Source of the DNA: JAWWPY01 sp033854735
Lineage (GTDB): Bacteria > Actinomycetota > Actinomycetes > Streptosporangiales > Streptosporangiaceae
Direction of reading: 5' to 3'
NCBI GenBank assembly: GCA_033854735.1
Contig: JAWWPY010000302.1
Location: 1 to 64,000 of the forward strand
Length of the DNA stretch: 64,000 nt
A model generated the notes under the pieces. That model was given only the letters and a program-made list of their open reading frames with translations. It did no database searches and was not told the origin of the DNA. This document shows, piece by piece, positions 1 through 8,106 of this stretch; within the stretch, counting starts at the first letter, position 1, and every line of letters begins with the position of its first letter. The position numbers and the translations under genes are program-made.

Positions 1-2
1 AC

Positions 3-839
3 ATCTGGGAGGGCGTCTCGTCGGCGACCACCCGCAGCCGGCCGATCATCAACACCCGCGACGAGCCCCACGCGGACGCCGAGCGCTACCGCCGACTCCA
101 CGTCATCGTGGGCGACTCCAACATGAGCGAGACCACGACCATGCTCAAGGTCGGGTCCGCGGAGCTGGTGTTGCGCATGATCGAGGCGGGAGTGGTCGTT
201 CGGGACCTCACCCTGGAGAACCCGATCAGGGCGATCAGGGACGTCAGCCACGACATGACGGGCCGCCGCAAGGTCCGGCTGGCGAACGGCCGGGAAGCGA
301 GTGCCCTTGACATCCAGCGCGAGTACCTCGGCAAGGCCAGGGACTTCGTCGACCGGCGCGGGGCGGACGCCACCACCGAGCGGGTGCTCGACCTGTGGGA
401 GCGAGCACTGCGGGCGGTGGACACCGGCGACTTGAGCCTGGTCGACCGCGAGATCGACTGGGTCACCAAGTTCCAGCTGATCGAGCGTTACCGGGCGAAG
501 CACGACCTGCCGCTCTCCTCACCCCGGGTCGCCCAGCTCGATCTCGCCTACCACGACGTGCACCGCGGCCGAGGCCTGTACTACCTGCTCCAGCGACGTG
601 GCGCGGTGGCCCGGGTCGCCCGCGACCTCGATATTTTCGAAGCGAAGTCGGTGCCACCGCAGACCACGAGGGCACGGCTGCGCGGCGAGTTCATCCGGCG
701 CGCCCAGGAGAGGCGACGCGACTTCACGGTAGACTGGGTGCACCTCAAGCTCAACGATCAAGCGCAGCGGACCGTCCTGTGCAAGGACCCGTTCCGTTCG
801 GTCGATGAGCGGGTGGAGAAGCTGATCGCTGGCATGTAA
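3..839 (+). CDS. pafA: Pup-protein ligase PafA, 3' part
   Basis: The frame is open from the first base and ends at TAA 837-839, so only the C-terminal 278 residues are present. PafA joins the C-terminal glutamate of Pup to substrate lysines, marking proteins for the mycobacterial-type proteasome in the cytoplasm. The visible part matches the PafA carboxylate-amine ligase fold: INTRDEPHADAERYRRLHV leading into VGDSNMSE near the window start, and the basic C-terminal helical domain with the DPFRSVDERVEKLIAGM tail. The ATP-binding N-terminus is outside the window. pafB and pafC lie 7 kb downstream, in the usual neighbourhood but separated by an extra glycan operon. Identification is from remembered family sequence; confidence is high. 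Confidence 0.93.
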   Translation: MWEGVSSATTRSRPIINTRDEPHADAERYRRLHVIVGDSNMSETTTMLKVGSAELVLRMIEAGVVVRDLTLENPIRAIRDVSHDMTGRRKVRLANGREASALDIQREYLGKARDFVDRRGADATTERVLDLWERALRAVDTGDLSLVDREIDWVTKFQLIERYRAKHDLPLSSPRVAQLDLAYHDVHRGRGLYYLLQRRGAVARVARDLDIFEAKSVPPQTTRARLRGEFIRRAQERRRDFTVDWVHLKLNDQAQRTVLCKDPFRSVDERVEKLIAGM

Positions 840-1108
840 GTGCACGCTGATCGGAAAGCTCCCGGGACCAGCCGCAGACTGGATTTTACCCGGCCTCTAG
901 GTGCTAATGGGGCGGCCTCTACTCGGCCGGGCCCATGGGGGACAGCGAGCACCGCTCGGGCACGGGCAGTCGCGCCAATGGCTAGGATGCAGATCTACTG
1001 GCCGTAGGCCAGGGTTTCGCGGCGGGATTCCTGCGTTTCCCCGGCGTTACGCATGGGTTCTAGTTGTGCCCAGCTTTCCAGTTCTGCACTGACCGGAGGT
1101 TCTTCGCG
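840..1108. other. Intergenic stretch between pafA and the glycan operon
   Basis: This is 269 bp without a convincing gene. A TAGGAT hexamer at 983-988 could be a -10 element for the downstream operon, but no clear -35 is visible. A GGAGG at 1095-1099 is the ribosome binding site for the GTG at 1109. No terminator hairpin with a T-tract was found after pafA. Confidence 0.4.
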
Positions 1109-2323
1109 GTGACTGAATCGTTCCCCGCTAGCCGCTATAGCCGTGATGTGGTGGTCATCGGCGGTTGCGGGCATGTCGGCCTACCGCTGGCTATCGCCCT
1201 CGCAGACCGCGGCGCCACCGTGGCCATCTATGATGTCAGCACCGCGGCCGTCGACATGGTCAACGCCGCCCAGCTGCCGTTCGCTGAGCCGGATGCGGCA
1301 CCTGTTCTAAAGCGGGTGGTCTCCGAGGGAAGGCTCGAGGCGACGGCGGATCCCGCGGTGGTGGCCACGGCCGAGCACGTCATCGTGGTGATCGGCACGC
1401 CAGTCGATGAGCACCTCAACCCGGATCAGTCCGCGATCCCGCGGGCGCTTGAGGGCTGCGCGCCCTACCTCAGCGGCGGCCAGCTGCTCATTTTGCGCAG
1501 CACTGTCTACCCGGGGGTGACCGCACTGGTTGAGAAGATGGTCGCCGGCCTCGGGATTGCGATGGACGTGGCGTTCTGCCCGGAGCGGATCGCTGAGGGC
1601 AAGGCCATGACCGAGCTCTACGAGCTTCCCCAGATCGTGTCGAGCCGGACCCCGCGCGGCACGGAGCGGGCCGCCGCTCTGTTCCGCCGGCTCACCGACA
1701 AGATCGTCCTGATGTCGCCCGAAGAGGCGGAGCTGGCCAAGCTGTTCACCAACGTATGGCGGTATATCAAGTTCGCCACCACGAACCAGCTGTACATGAT
1801 GGCCAACGACCAGGGGCTCGACTTCGAGCGCATCCGCGCAGGCCTGTCCGCCGACTACCCGAGAGCCGCTGACATGCCGGGCCCGGGCTTCGCGGCCGGG
1901 CCGTGCCTGTTCAAGGACACGATGCAGCTCGCCGCGTACAACAACAACAACTTCGCGCTCGGCCACACCGCGATGACCATCAACGAGGGCCTGCCGCTGT
2001 ACCTGGTGCATCGCCTGGAGCAGCGATTCGACCTGCGCTCAATGACGGTGGGCATCCTGGGCATGGCTTTCAAGGCCTCTTCTGACGACATCCGCTCCAG
2101 CCTCTCCTACAAACTAAAACGGATCCTGGCTTTCAAGGCGGCTGCGGTGGTGTGCACCGACCCCTACGTCACCACCGATCCCGGCCTGCTGCCGCTGGAG
2201 GAAGTCCTGGCCAAGGCCGACCTCCTGGTGATCGGTGCCGCCCACCCGGACTACCGTGACCTGGAGACGGCCAAGCCCGTCGCGGACATCTGGAACGTCC
2301 TGGGCAAGGGCGTGCTGATATGA
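1109..2323 (+). CDS. Nucleotide-sugar dehydrogenase (UDP-ManNAc/UDP-glucose 6-dehydrogenase family)
   Basis: 404 residues. The family oxidises the C6 hydroxyl of a UDP-hexose to a uronic acid with two NAD+. The N-terminal Rossmann fold starts at VVVIGGCGHVGLPLAIALADRG, with GTPVDEHLNPD and STVYPGVT following as in WecC/Ugd proteins. The central dimerisation domain contains FCPERIAEGKA and ELAKLFTNVWRYIKFATTN. The catalytic cysteine lies in AGPCLFKD, a variant of the usual GGPCLPKD. The GTG at 1109 was chosen because GGAGG lies about 9 nt upstream; the frame extends 15 codons further without a site. It overlaps the next gene by 4 bp (ATGA). The family call is firm; the sugar (GlcA or ManNAcA) is not determined. 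Confidence 0.88.
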   Translation: MTESFPASRYSRDVVVIGGCGHVGLPLAIALADRGATVAIYDVSTAAVDMVNAAQLPFAEPDAAPVLKRVVSEGRLEATADPAVVATAEHVIVVIGTPVDEHLNPDQSAIPRALEGCAPYLSGGQLLILRSTVYPGVTALVEKMVAGLGIAMDVAFCPERIAEGKAMTELYELPQIVSSRTPRGTERAAALFRRLTDKIVLMSPEEAELAKLFTNVWRYIKFATTNQLYMMANDQGLDFERIRAGLSADYPRAADMPGPGFAAGPCLFKDTMQLAAYNNNNFALGHTAMTINEGLPLYLVHRLEQRFDLRSMTVGILGMAFKASSDDIRSSLSYKLKRILAFKAAAVVCTDPYVTTDPGLLPLEEVLAKADLLVIGAAHPDYRDLETAKPVADIWNVLGKGVLI

Positions 2324-3108
2324 CGGTCGCGGACGCCCGAGTCTCGGTCATCATTCCCGCCTACAACGAAGGGGAGCTTGTCATCCCCGTGCTGGACCGG
2401 CTTTTCGAGTCGGTGAAGCTCCCCTGCGAAGTGCTGATCGTGGTGGACAGCGAGGACGACACCACGGTGCCGGTGGTCGCCGAGTACGCCCAGAAGGAGC
2501 AACGGCTCCGGTACCTGGTCAACACCTATGGTCCCGGGCCGGCCAACGCGATGCGGTTTGGCATCGACGCGGCCGCGGCGCCGGTGGCGGTGGTGACGAT
2601 GGCCGATGGCTGTGACGACTCCAGGCAGATCGACGACCTGACCCGGCTGATCGAGCGTGGTGTTGCCGTCGCGGCGGCGTCCCGGTACATGGCGGGTGGC
2701 CAGCAGGTCGGCGGACCAGTGCTGAAAGGGCTGGTCTCCCGCCTGGCCGGGCGGTCGCTGCATCTCTTCGCCCACGTCGGAACCAGGGACGCCACCAATT
2801 CGTTCAAGGCGTACTCGACCGAGTTCATCAGGGAAGTCGGCATCGACTCACGGGACGGCTTCGAGATCGGCATCGAGCTGACGGCCAAGGCCAGGCGGCT
2901 GCGGCGCCCGGTGGCCGAGATCCCGACGATCTGGCTGGACCGGCAGGCCGGGGTATCGAATTTCCGCGTGGCCCGGTGGATCCCGAAGTACCTGCGGTGG
3001 TACCGCTTCTCATTCGGGCGGCGATTGCCGGCCGAGCAGATCAGAGTCCGGTCCGCGGAGCGATCACGGGACCAGGCCGCCGAGCCCCGCCCCGCGCGGC
3101 CCGTGTGA
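2320..3108 (+). CDS. Family 2 glycosyltransferase, dolichol-phosphate-mannose-synthase-like
   Basis: 262 residues, GT-A fold. The N-terminus RVSVIIPAYNEGELVIPVLD is the typical GT2 nucleotide-binding strand, VVDSEDDTT matches the first acidic cluster, and VVTMADGCDDSRQ stands at the DXD-like metal-binding site. The C-terminal acceptor region (DSRDGFEIGIELTAKA, WLDRQAGVSNFRV) resembles polyprenyl-phosphate sugar synthases and ArnC-like enzymes. No membrane segment follows the catalytic domain. The start overlaps the stop of the dehydrogenase, so translation is probably coupled. It presumably transfers a sugar from a nucleotide donor to a lipid carrier or growing glycan; donor and acceptor are unknown. 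Confidence 0.85.
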   Translation: MTVADARVSVIIPAYNEGELVIPVLDRLFESVKLPCEVLIVVDSEDDTTVPVVAEYAQKEQRLRYLVNTYGPGPANAMRFGIDAAAAPVAVVTMADGCDDSRQIDDLTRLIERGVAVAAASRYMAGGQQVGGPVLKGLVSRLAGRSLHLFAHVGTRDATNSFKAYSTEFIREVGIDSRDGFEIGIELTAKARRLRRPVAEIPTIWLDRQAGVSNFRVARWIPKYLRWYRFSFGRRLPAEQIRVRSAERSRDQAAEPRPARPV

Positions 3109-3146
3109 GACACAGAAAAGCCCATTCGACAGAGAAGGCGCGTGTG

Positions 3147-4172
3147 ATGGAGAAGGTGCTGATTACCGGCTCAGCTGGGTTCATCGGCGGTTATGTCGTG
3201 GAGGAACTGCTGGCCCGGGGCTACGCCGTGACCGGCGTGGACAACTTCTCCAAATACGGGAAGGTGCGGAAGTCCTATGACGACCATCCCGCCTACCGCC
3301 TGGTCGAGGGGGATGCCCGGGACAGCGGGCTGCTCGCCGGCCTGCTGGCCGACTGCGACCACTTCATCGTCGGCGCCGCCATGATCGGCGGCATCTCGTA
3401 CTTCCACACCTACGCCTACGACCTGCTCGCCACCAACGAGCGGATAACCGCCGCATCGTGCGACGCGGCCATCAGCGCGCACCGCGCGGGCCGGCTGCGC
3501 AAGGTCACCTACCTGTCATCATCGATGATCTTCGAGAGCGCGGACTCCTGGCCCTCCTATGAAGGCCAGGAGCGCGAGATACCGCCCCCGGTGTCCTCCT
3601 ACGGATTCCAGAAGCTGGCCGTGGAGTACTTCGCCCGGGCCGCGTGGGACCAGTACCAGCTCCCCTTCACCCTGGTCCGGCCGTTCAACTGCGTCGGCAT
3701 CGGCGAGAGCAGGGCGCTCGGCGACGAGGACATCCTGTCCGGGAACGTGAAGCTGGCCATGAGCCACGTCGTCCCCGACCTCGTGCAGAAGGTGCTCAAG
3801 GGTCAGGACCCGCTGCACATCCTGGGATCAGGGGAGCAGGTCCGCCATTACACGTACGGCGCCGACCTGGCCCGGGGGATCGTGGCGGCGATGGAGCATC
3901 CCGATGCCGTCAATGAGGACTTCAACCTGTCCACGGCGGAGAGCACGACCGTGCGCGAGCTTTCCGAACTGATCTGGCGGAAGGTCAAGGGCCCCGGCGT
4001 CCCGCTGCGGCTGGTCCATGACGAGCCGTTCGCCCACGATGTCCAGCGCCGGATCCCGTCAACCGAGAAGGCCAAGCGGATTCTCGGCTTTGAGGCGTCG
4101 ACGTCCCTGGACGAGATGCTCGACACCGTGATCCCGTGGATCGCCCAGGCCGTCGAGGCCGGCTCGATCTGA
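3147..4172 (+). CDS. NAD-dependent epimerase/dehydratase (extended SDR)
   Basis: 341 residues. The N-terminal motif KVLITGSAGFIGGYVVEELL is the TGxxGFxG NAD-binding signature, and YGFQKLAVEY carries the YxxxK catalytic pair preceded by a serine-rich strand (TYLSSSMIF). These belong to the sugar-nucleotide epimerase/dehydratase branch (GalE, RfbB, UDP-GlcA epimerase). The ATG at 3147 follows an AGAGAAGG site; a GTG directly before it (3144) is an equal alternative. The frame extends 57 codons further upstream inside the GT2 gene, but those residues are a low-complexity shadow. Third gene of the operon, 38 bp after the GT2 gene; it probably tailors the same nucleotide sugar. Confidence 0.87.
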   Translation: MEKVLITGSAGFIGGYVVEELLARGYAVTGVDNFSKYGKVRKSYDDHPAYRLVEGDARDSGLLAGLLADCDHFIVGAAMIGGISYFHTYAYDLLATNERITAASCDAAISAHRAGRLRKVTYLSSSMIFESADSWPSYEGQEREIPPPVSSYGFQKLAVEYFARAAWDQYQLPFTLVRPFNCVGIGESRALGDEDILSGNVKLAMSHVVPDLVQKVLKGQDPLHILGSGEQVRHYTYGADLARGIVAAMEHPDAVNEDFNLSTAESTTVRELSELIWRKVKGPGVPLRLVHDEPFAHDVQRRIPSTEKAKRILGFEASTSLDEMLDTVIPWIAQAVEAGSI

Positions 4173-4183
4173 CCTCGACCACG

Positions 4184-5764
4184 GTGGGGACGGCAACGCT
4201 GGTTCAGCCGGAGCTGGTGGCCCAACCGCGGGCGCCGCGCTGGACGCCGATGGCGGCCGCGGTGGCCGCCGGGCTGGTCTTGTTCGTGTGTTACTGGCGG
4301 TTGTCGCAGACCGCGGTGGTCAACTCGGATGGGGCCAGCAACGCGCTGCAGGCCTGGGACATGCTGCATGGCAACCTGCTGCTGCATGGCTGGACGCTGT
4401 CCGACGTGTCGTTCTACACCACCGAGCTGCCGCAGTACATGCTGCTGGAGTCGGTCCTGGGCGTGAGCGCCGGCGTGGTGCACGTGGCCGGGGCGATGAC
4501 CTACACGCTGATGGTGGTGCTCGCGGCGCTGCTGGCCAAGGGCCGCGCGACCGGCCGGGCCGGGCTCATCCGCGCCGTAATCGCCGCCGGTATCATGCTC
4601 GCCCCGGAGCCGGGCAACGGGATCTACACCCTGATCCTGTCGCCTGATCATGTGGGCACCGTGGTCCCGGTGCTGGTGGCGTGGCTGATCCTGGACCGGG
4701 CCAGGCCCCGCTGGTACGTGCCGGTCATCATCGGCGTGCTGCTGGCCTGGGCGCTGGTGGCCGATGTGCTGGTGCTGTACATAGCGGTCGTGCCCCTCGC
4801 GCTGGTCTGCGCGATCCGCGTCTACCAGGAGGCCGTCCAGCAGCACCGGCCATGGGCATCGCAGTGGTACCCGATCTCACTGGGTGCGGCCGCGCTCGTC
4901 TCGGTCGGTGCGGCGCATCTGCTGGGGGTCGTGCTGCGCGCGGCAGGCGGCTACCAGGTGCGGCCGGTGACTGGCAGTTTCGCGACACCGGCCGCGCTGA
5001 CGGGCCATACCTGGCTCGTCGTGGAGTCCGTGCTTGAACTTTTCGGGGCGGACTTCTCCGGCCGGCCATTCCAGTCGGGGGCGACGGCCGAGGCCGCGCT
5101 CCACCTGGCCGGGGTGGCTCTCGCCGCCTGGGCGGTGTGGATTGGCGCCCGGAGGTTCTGGCGTGACCGCGATCTGGTTCCCGCCGTTCTCGTCGCGGCC
5201 GTGCTCATCAACCTGGCCGCCTTCCTGCTGAGCACCCGGGTGGTTGATATCAGGAGCGCGCGGGACATCGCCGCGATCCTCCCGTTCGGCGCGGTGCTGG
5301 CCGCGCGGCTGCTGTCCGCCCGGCTGGCCGCCTCCCGGCTGATCCCGGTGCTGCTCGTGGCGCTGCTGGGCTATGTGGCGGTCCTGGGCCGGGATGTGGC
5401 TGCGCCGGCCGCGCCCGCACCGGCCCAGCAGCTGGCCAACTGGCTGGTCGCGCGGCATTTCCACGACGGCCTCGCGGCCTACTGGTCCGCGTCCGTGACC
5501 ACCCTGTCGAGCCGGGACCGCGTCCAGGTCAGCCCGGTCTGCCGCAGCGCCGCCGGCCGGTTCACCCGCGGACGGTGGGAGGCGCAGGATTCCTGGTATG
5601 ACCCAGCGCACCGGAACGCGAATTTCCTCGTGATCGGCGGTACCCCATCCTGCTCCATCACCGCCCGGGCGGCTTCCGTGTTCGGCCCCCCCGCGCGCAC
5701 CTATCACGTCGCCGGATACACGATCCTGGTCTGGCCCGAGAACCTGCTCACCAGGCTGGGCTGA
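4184..5764 (+). CDS. Multi-pass membrane protein, possible GT-C-type glycosyltransferase
   Basis: About 526 residues from the GTG at 4184 (the exact start is uncertain; a CTG at 4169 would overlap the previous stop). About ten hydrophobic helices are visible, beginning with WTPMAAAVAAGLVLFVCYW. The first loop has NSDGASNALQAWDMLHGNLL, an acidic/aromatic loop of the kind found after TM1 in GT-C enzymes, and the C-terminal 110 residues form a soluble domain after the last helix. The gene ends the operon with dehydrogenase, GT2 and epimerase, so a role in building or exporting a lipid-linked glycan is likely. No family signature was recognised with certainty. Confidence 0.6.
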   Translation: MGTATLVQPELVAQPRAPRWTPMAAAVAAGLVLFVCYWRLSQTAVVNSDGASNALQAWDMLHGNLLLHGWTLSDVSFYTTELPQYMLLESVLGVSAGVVHVAGAMTYTLMVVLAALLAKGRATGRAGLIRAVIAAGIMLAPEPGNGIYTLILSPDHVGTVVPVLVAWLILDRARPRWYVPVIIGVLLAWALVADVLVLYIAVVPLALVCAIRVYQEAVQQHRPWASQWYPISLGAAALVSVGAAHLLGVVLRAAGGYQVRPVTGSFATPAALTGHTWLVVESVLELFGADFSGRPFQSGATAEAALHLAGVALAAWAVWIGARRFWRDRDLVPAVLVAAVLINLAAFLLSTRVVDIRSARDIAAILPFGAVLAARLLSARLAASRLIPVLLVALLGYVAVLGRDVAAPAAPAPAQQLANWLVARHFHDGLAAYWSASVTTLSSRDRVQVSPVCRSAAGRFTRGRWEAQDSWYDPAHRNANFLVIGGTPSCSITARAASVFGPPARTYHVAGYTILVWPENLLTRLG

Positions 5765-5866
5765 AGGCAGTCTTACGATTTGCGCGCGCAGGGCGCCAAC
5801 GCCCACGGTAGTCAGTTGATGCCGGTAGGCTGGCGGGGCTCACCGCCCGAGACGACAAGGTTGCTC

Positions 5867-6811
5867 ATGCGACGTTTCACCGTTCTGCTCTCCATTCCAT
5901 TGCTGGCCACGGTGGCCCTGGCTGGATGCGGGTCGTCCGCCGCCTCCGCCACCCCGGCCGTGTCGGTGGGCGGGACTTTCGCCAAGTCCGCGTCCATCAC
6001 GATCCCGGCGAAGAAGGCGGCCAGCAGCCTCACCGTCCAGACCCTGATCAACGGCAAGGGGCCGGCGCTGGGTAAGACCGACGCCTTCGTCGGCGACTAC
6101 GCCGTCTACATCTGGAGCGGCAAGACACATAAGCTCGCGCAGAGCACTTTCCAGACCAAGACCCCGGCGTTGTTCACCGGGCAGTTGCTGCCCGGTCTGG
6201 AAACCGCACTGCGGGGCAAGAAGATGGGCAGCCGGGTCCTCGCGGTTATTCCGCCCAAAGACGGTTACGGCAAGGCTGGCAACTCCCAGGCAGGCGTCAA
6301 AGGCACCGACACGCTGGTGTTCGTTGTGGATATGATCAAGAAATTCGGGGCGAAGGCCGCCGCGTCCGGGACACAGGTCTCCGACGGCGGAGGGACGCTG
6401 CCGACGATCACGGCCACCACGGGCAGTGCCCCGGTGGTCAAGATTCCGGCTACCGGCACGCCGCCGACCACGCTGGTGACCAAGCCCCTGATCAAGGGGA
6501 CAGGGCCAGCCGTCGCCAAGGGCCAGACGGTGGTGGCTCAGTACGTGGGCGTGATCTGGCGGACCGGCAAGGTCTTTGACGCGTCCTGGACCCGCGGCGC
6601 GCCCTTCGGCTTCACCATTGGCGCGACACCCAGCCGGGTCATCCCGGGCTGGGACAAGGGCCTCGTCGGCCAGTCGGTGGGCAGCCGGGTCCTGCTGGTC
6701 ATCCCGCCCGCAGACGGCTACGGGGCAACGGGTAACACCCAGGCCGGCATCAAGGGCACCGACACGCTGGTCTTCGTCGTGGACATCCTCGGCGCCGTCA
6801 CGCCCGGCTAA
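5867..6811 (+). CDS. Secreted FKBP-type peptidyl-prolyl isomerase lipoprotein with two FKBP domains
   Basis: 314 residues. MRRFTVLLSIPLLATVALAGC is a lipoprotein signal with lipobox LAGC, so the mature protein should be anchored outside the membrane after Lgt modification (lgt is at 55.2 kb). Two FKBP repeats follow, roughly residues 45-160 and 200-314. The second keeps the active-site set (VFDASW, IPGWDKGL, VIPPADGYG, FVVDIL). The first has HKLAQSTF and LPGLETAL in place of the FD and PGW motifs and is probably catalytically weak. The ATG at 5867 has an ACAAGG site 6 nt upstream. FKBP genes normally follow pafA in this conserved neighbourhood, which supports the call. Confidence 0.9.
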   Translation: MRRFTVLLSIPLLATVALAGCGSSAASATPAVSVGGTFAKSASITIPAKKAASSLTVQTLINGKGPALGKTDAFVGDYAVYIWSGKTHKLAQSTFQTKTPALFTGQLLPGLETALRGKKMGSRVLAVIPPKDGYGKAGNSQAGVKGTDTLVFVVDMIKKFGAKAAASGTQVSDGGGTLPTITATTGSAPVVKIPATGTPPTTLVTKPLIKGTGPAVAKGQTVVAQYVGVIWRTGKVFDASWTRGAPFGFTIGATPSRVIPGWDKGLVGQSVGSRVLLVIPPADGYGATGNTQAGIKGTDTLVFVVDILGAVTPG

Positions 6812-6866
6812 CGCACGCCTCAGCCGCCGGGCTGACGCGCCCGGCCGGCCCCGAGGACGCTGGGCT

Positions 6867-7976
6867 TCAGGGCCGGGCGGCTATCAGGCTGGCGGCGTGC
6901 CGTCCGGCCGCGGCGGCGGCCAGGAAATAGGCCAGGTCGTCGTCCAGCCCCCGGCCCATGGTGGACATCCGGACCGGGCAGGCGCGCAGCGTCTCCTCCA
7001 GCCCGTCAACGCTGACCCGGACGAGGCGGTGCCTGGCGGCCAGGCTGGCGGCCTGCGCGGCCACCTGCGCGCCGAACTCGCCCGGCAGGTCGGGAACCAC
7101 GACGTCGGCCCGGGCCAGGGCCACCCGCCCGTAGGTCGTCAGGCTGTGGTGCGATACGCCGCGGTGCCGTGGCCTGGGATCGGCCGCGCTGATCCGGAGC
7201 GAGGCCACCGGGCGGCCGCCGAGCACCGCGACCGCGTTGACCGCCTCGCCGCACGCCACACCGGAGAACCCCCATCGTGTCCCGGTACCGAGGTTGCCCG
7301 GCCCCTGCGCGACCACCACCACGTCCGCGCCGAGCACATGCCGGGCGGCGAGCAGCCCGGTGTGCACGGTGACCGCCTCCAGGTCGCCGCCGAACGCCTG
7401 GCCCACCGTCACCGTGGCGGCCAGCCAGCCGGCCTCCCGCAGCGCGGCCGCGGTCCGGGAGAACCAGGCGGGCAGCGCCCCCCCGTCGAGCATGATGTAG
7501 ACCGCCCTGACTGGCCGGGCCCGTGCGGCTGACACCCGTGCTGCAGACGCCCGTGCGGCGAACAGGGCAGCGAGCACGGCTGGCAGCGCCGAGTGCAGGT
7601 CGGCGACCACCACCGGCATCCCGGCCAGGTCGTCAGCCTCGCGCAGCATGTCGTGGTGGGGCGAGCCCTGCTCGTCCACGCCGAGCACGGTGGCCTGCAT
7701 CGGCGTGTACCGGGCCTTGACCAGGTGGCCAGGACCGGACGGGTCGGCGGGAAGCCGGTCAGGGACCGCCACCACCAGCGCGTAACCCCCGGTGCCGAGG
7801 CCCAGGGCGAGGGCAGTCGTATTGAGCAGCACCCGGTCGCCGGGTTCGGGGCGCCCGGTCAGTTCCGGGTAGGCCAGGGCCCGCACGGTGTTCCCGTCCA
7901 CGGTCACCTCGAGCTCGACCGCGCCCGCCCACTCACGTCGCAGTGCCGAAACTGCGCCACTGCGCCACCTGATCAC
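6867..7976 (-). CDS. DUF3866 family protein
   Basis: 369 residues. It matches the actinobacterial DUF3866 proteins found next to pafBC. Function is unknown. Visible stretches include PGDRVLLNTTALALGLGTGGYALVV near residue 50, a variable alanine/arginine-rich insert (ASAARVSAARARP) near 150, and VVVAQGPGNLGTGTRWGFSG, a glycine-rich loop. No signal peptide or membrane helix. Translation starts at GTG 7974-7976. On the minus strand TACCCT lies 6 nt before it and no Shine-Dalgarno is present, so the mRNA is probably leaderless. It converges with the FKBP gene and is divergent from pafB. Confidence 0.8.
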   Translation of the reverse strand: MIRWRSGAVSALRREWAGAVELEVTVDGNTVRALAYPELTGRPEPGDRVLLNTTALALGLGTGGYALVVAVPDRLPADPSGPGHLVKARYTPMQATVLGVDEQGSPHHDMLREADDLAGMPVVVADLHSALPAVLAALFAARASAARVSAARARPVRAVYIMLDGGALPAWFSRTAAALREAGWLAATVTVGQAFGGDLEAVTVHTGLLAARHVLGADVVVVAQGPGNLGTGTRWGFSGVACGEAVNAVAVLGGRPVASLRISAADPRPRHRGVSHHSLTTYGRVALARADVVVPDLPGEFGAQVAAQAASLAARHRLVRVSVDGLEETLRACPVRMSTMGRGLDDDLAYFLAAAAAGRHAASLIAARP

Positions 7977-7982
7977 TCCGGC

Positions 7983-7988
7983 AGGGTA
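7983..7988 (-). promoter_or_regulatory. -10 element TACCCT, leaderless promoter of the DUF3866 gene
   Basis: Read on the minus strand, TACCCT (TANNNT form) ends 6 nt before the GTG start at 7976. That is the geometry of leaderless actinobacterial transcripts, where the start codon is at or beside +1. No Shine-Dalgarno fits in the 6-nt gap. Assigned by position and pattern only. Confidence 0.5.
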
Positions 7989-8106
7989 CCGTCAGTGCTG
8001 TGCTATCCCGGGGGACAACCCCCGGACCCCCGGGCAGAAACATTTGCTGACCCTGGGAGGCTGGCCTCGGGAGCCAGGCGAGGGCTGGGCGCGGCGAAGG
8101 ACTGCG

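Noticed and set aside
3171..3482. Minus-strand open frames within the epimerase gene
   Set aside because: Shadow frames without family motifs; the plus frame has the complete NAD and YxxxK signatures.
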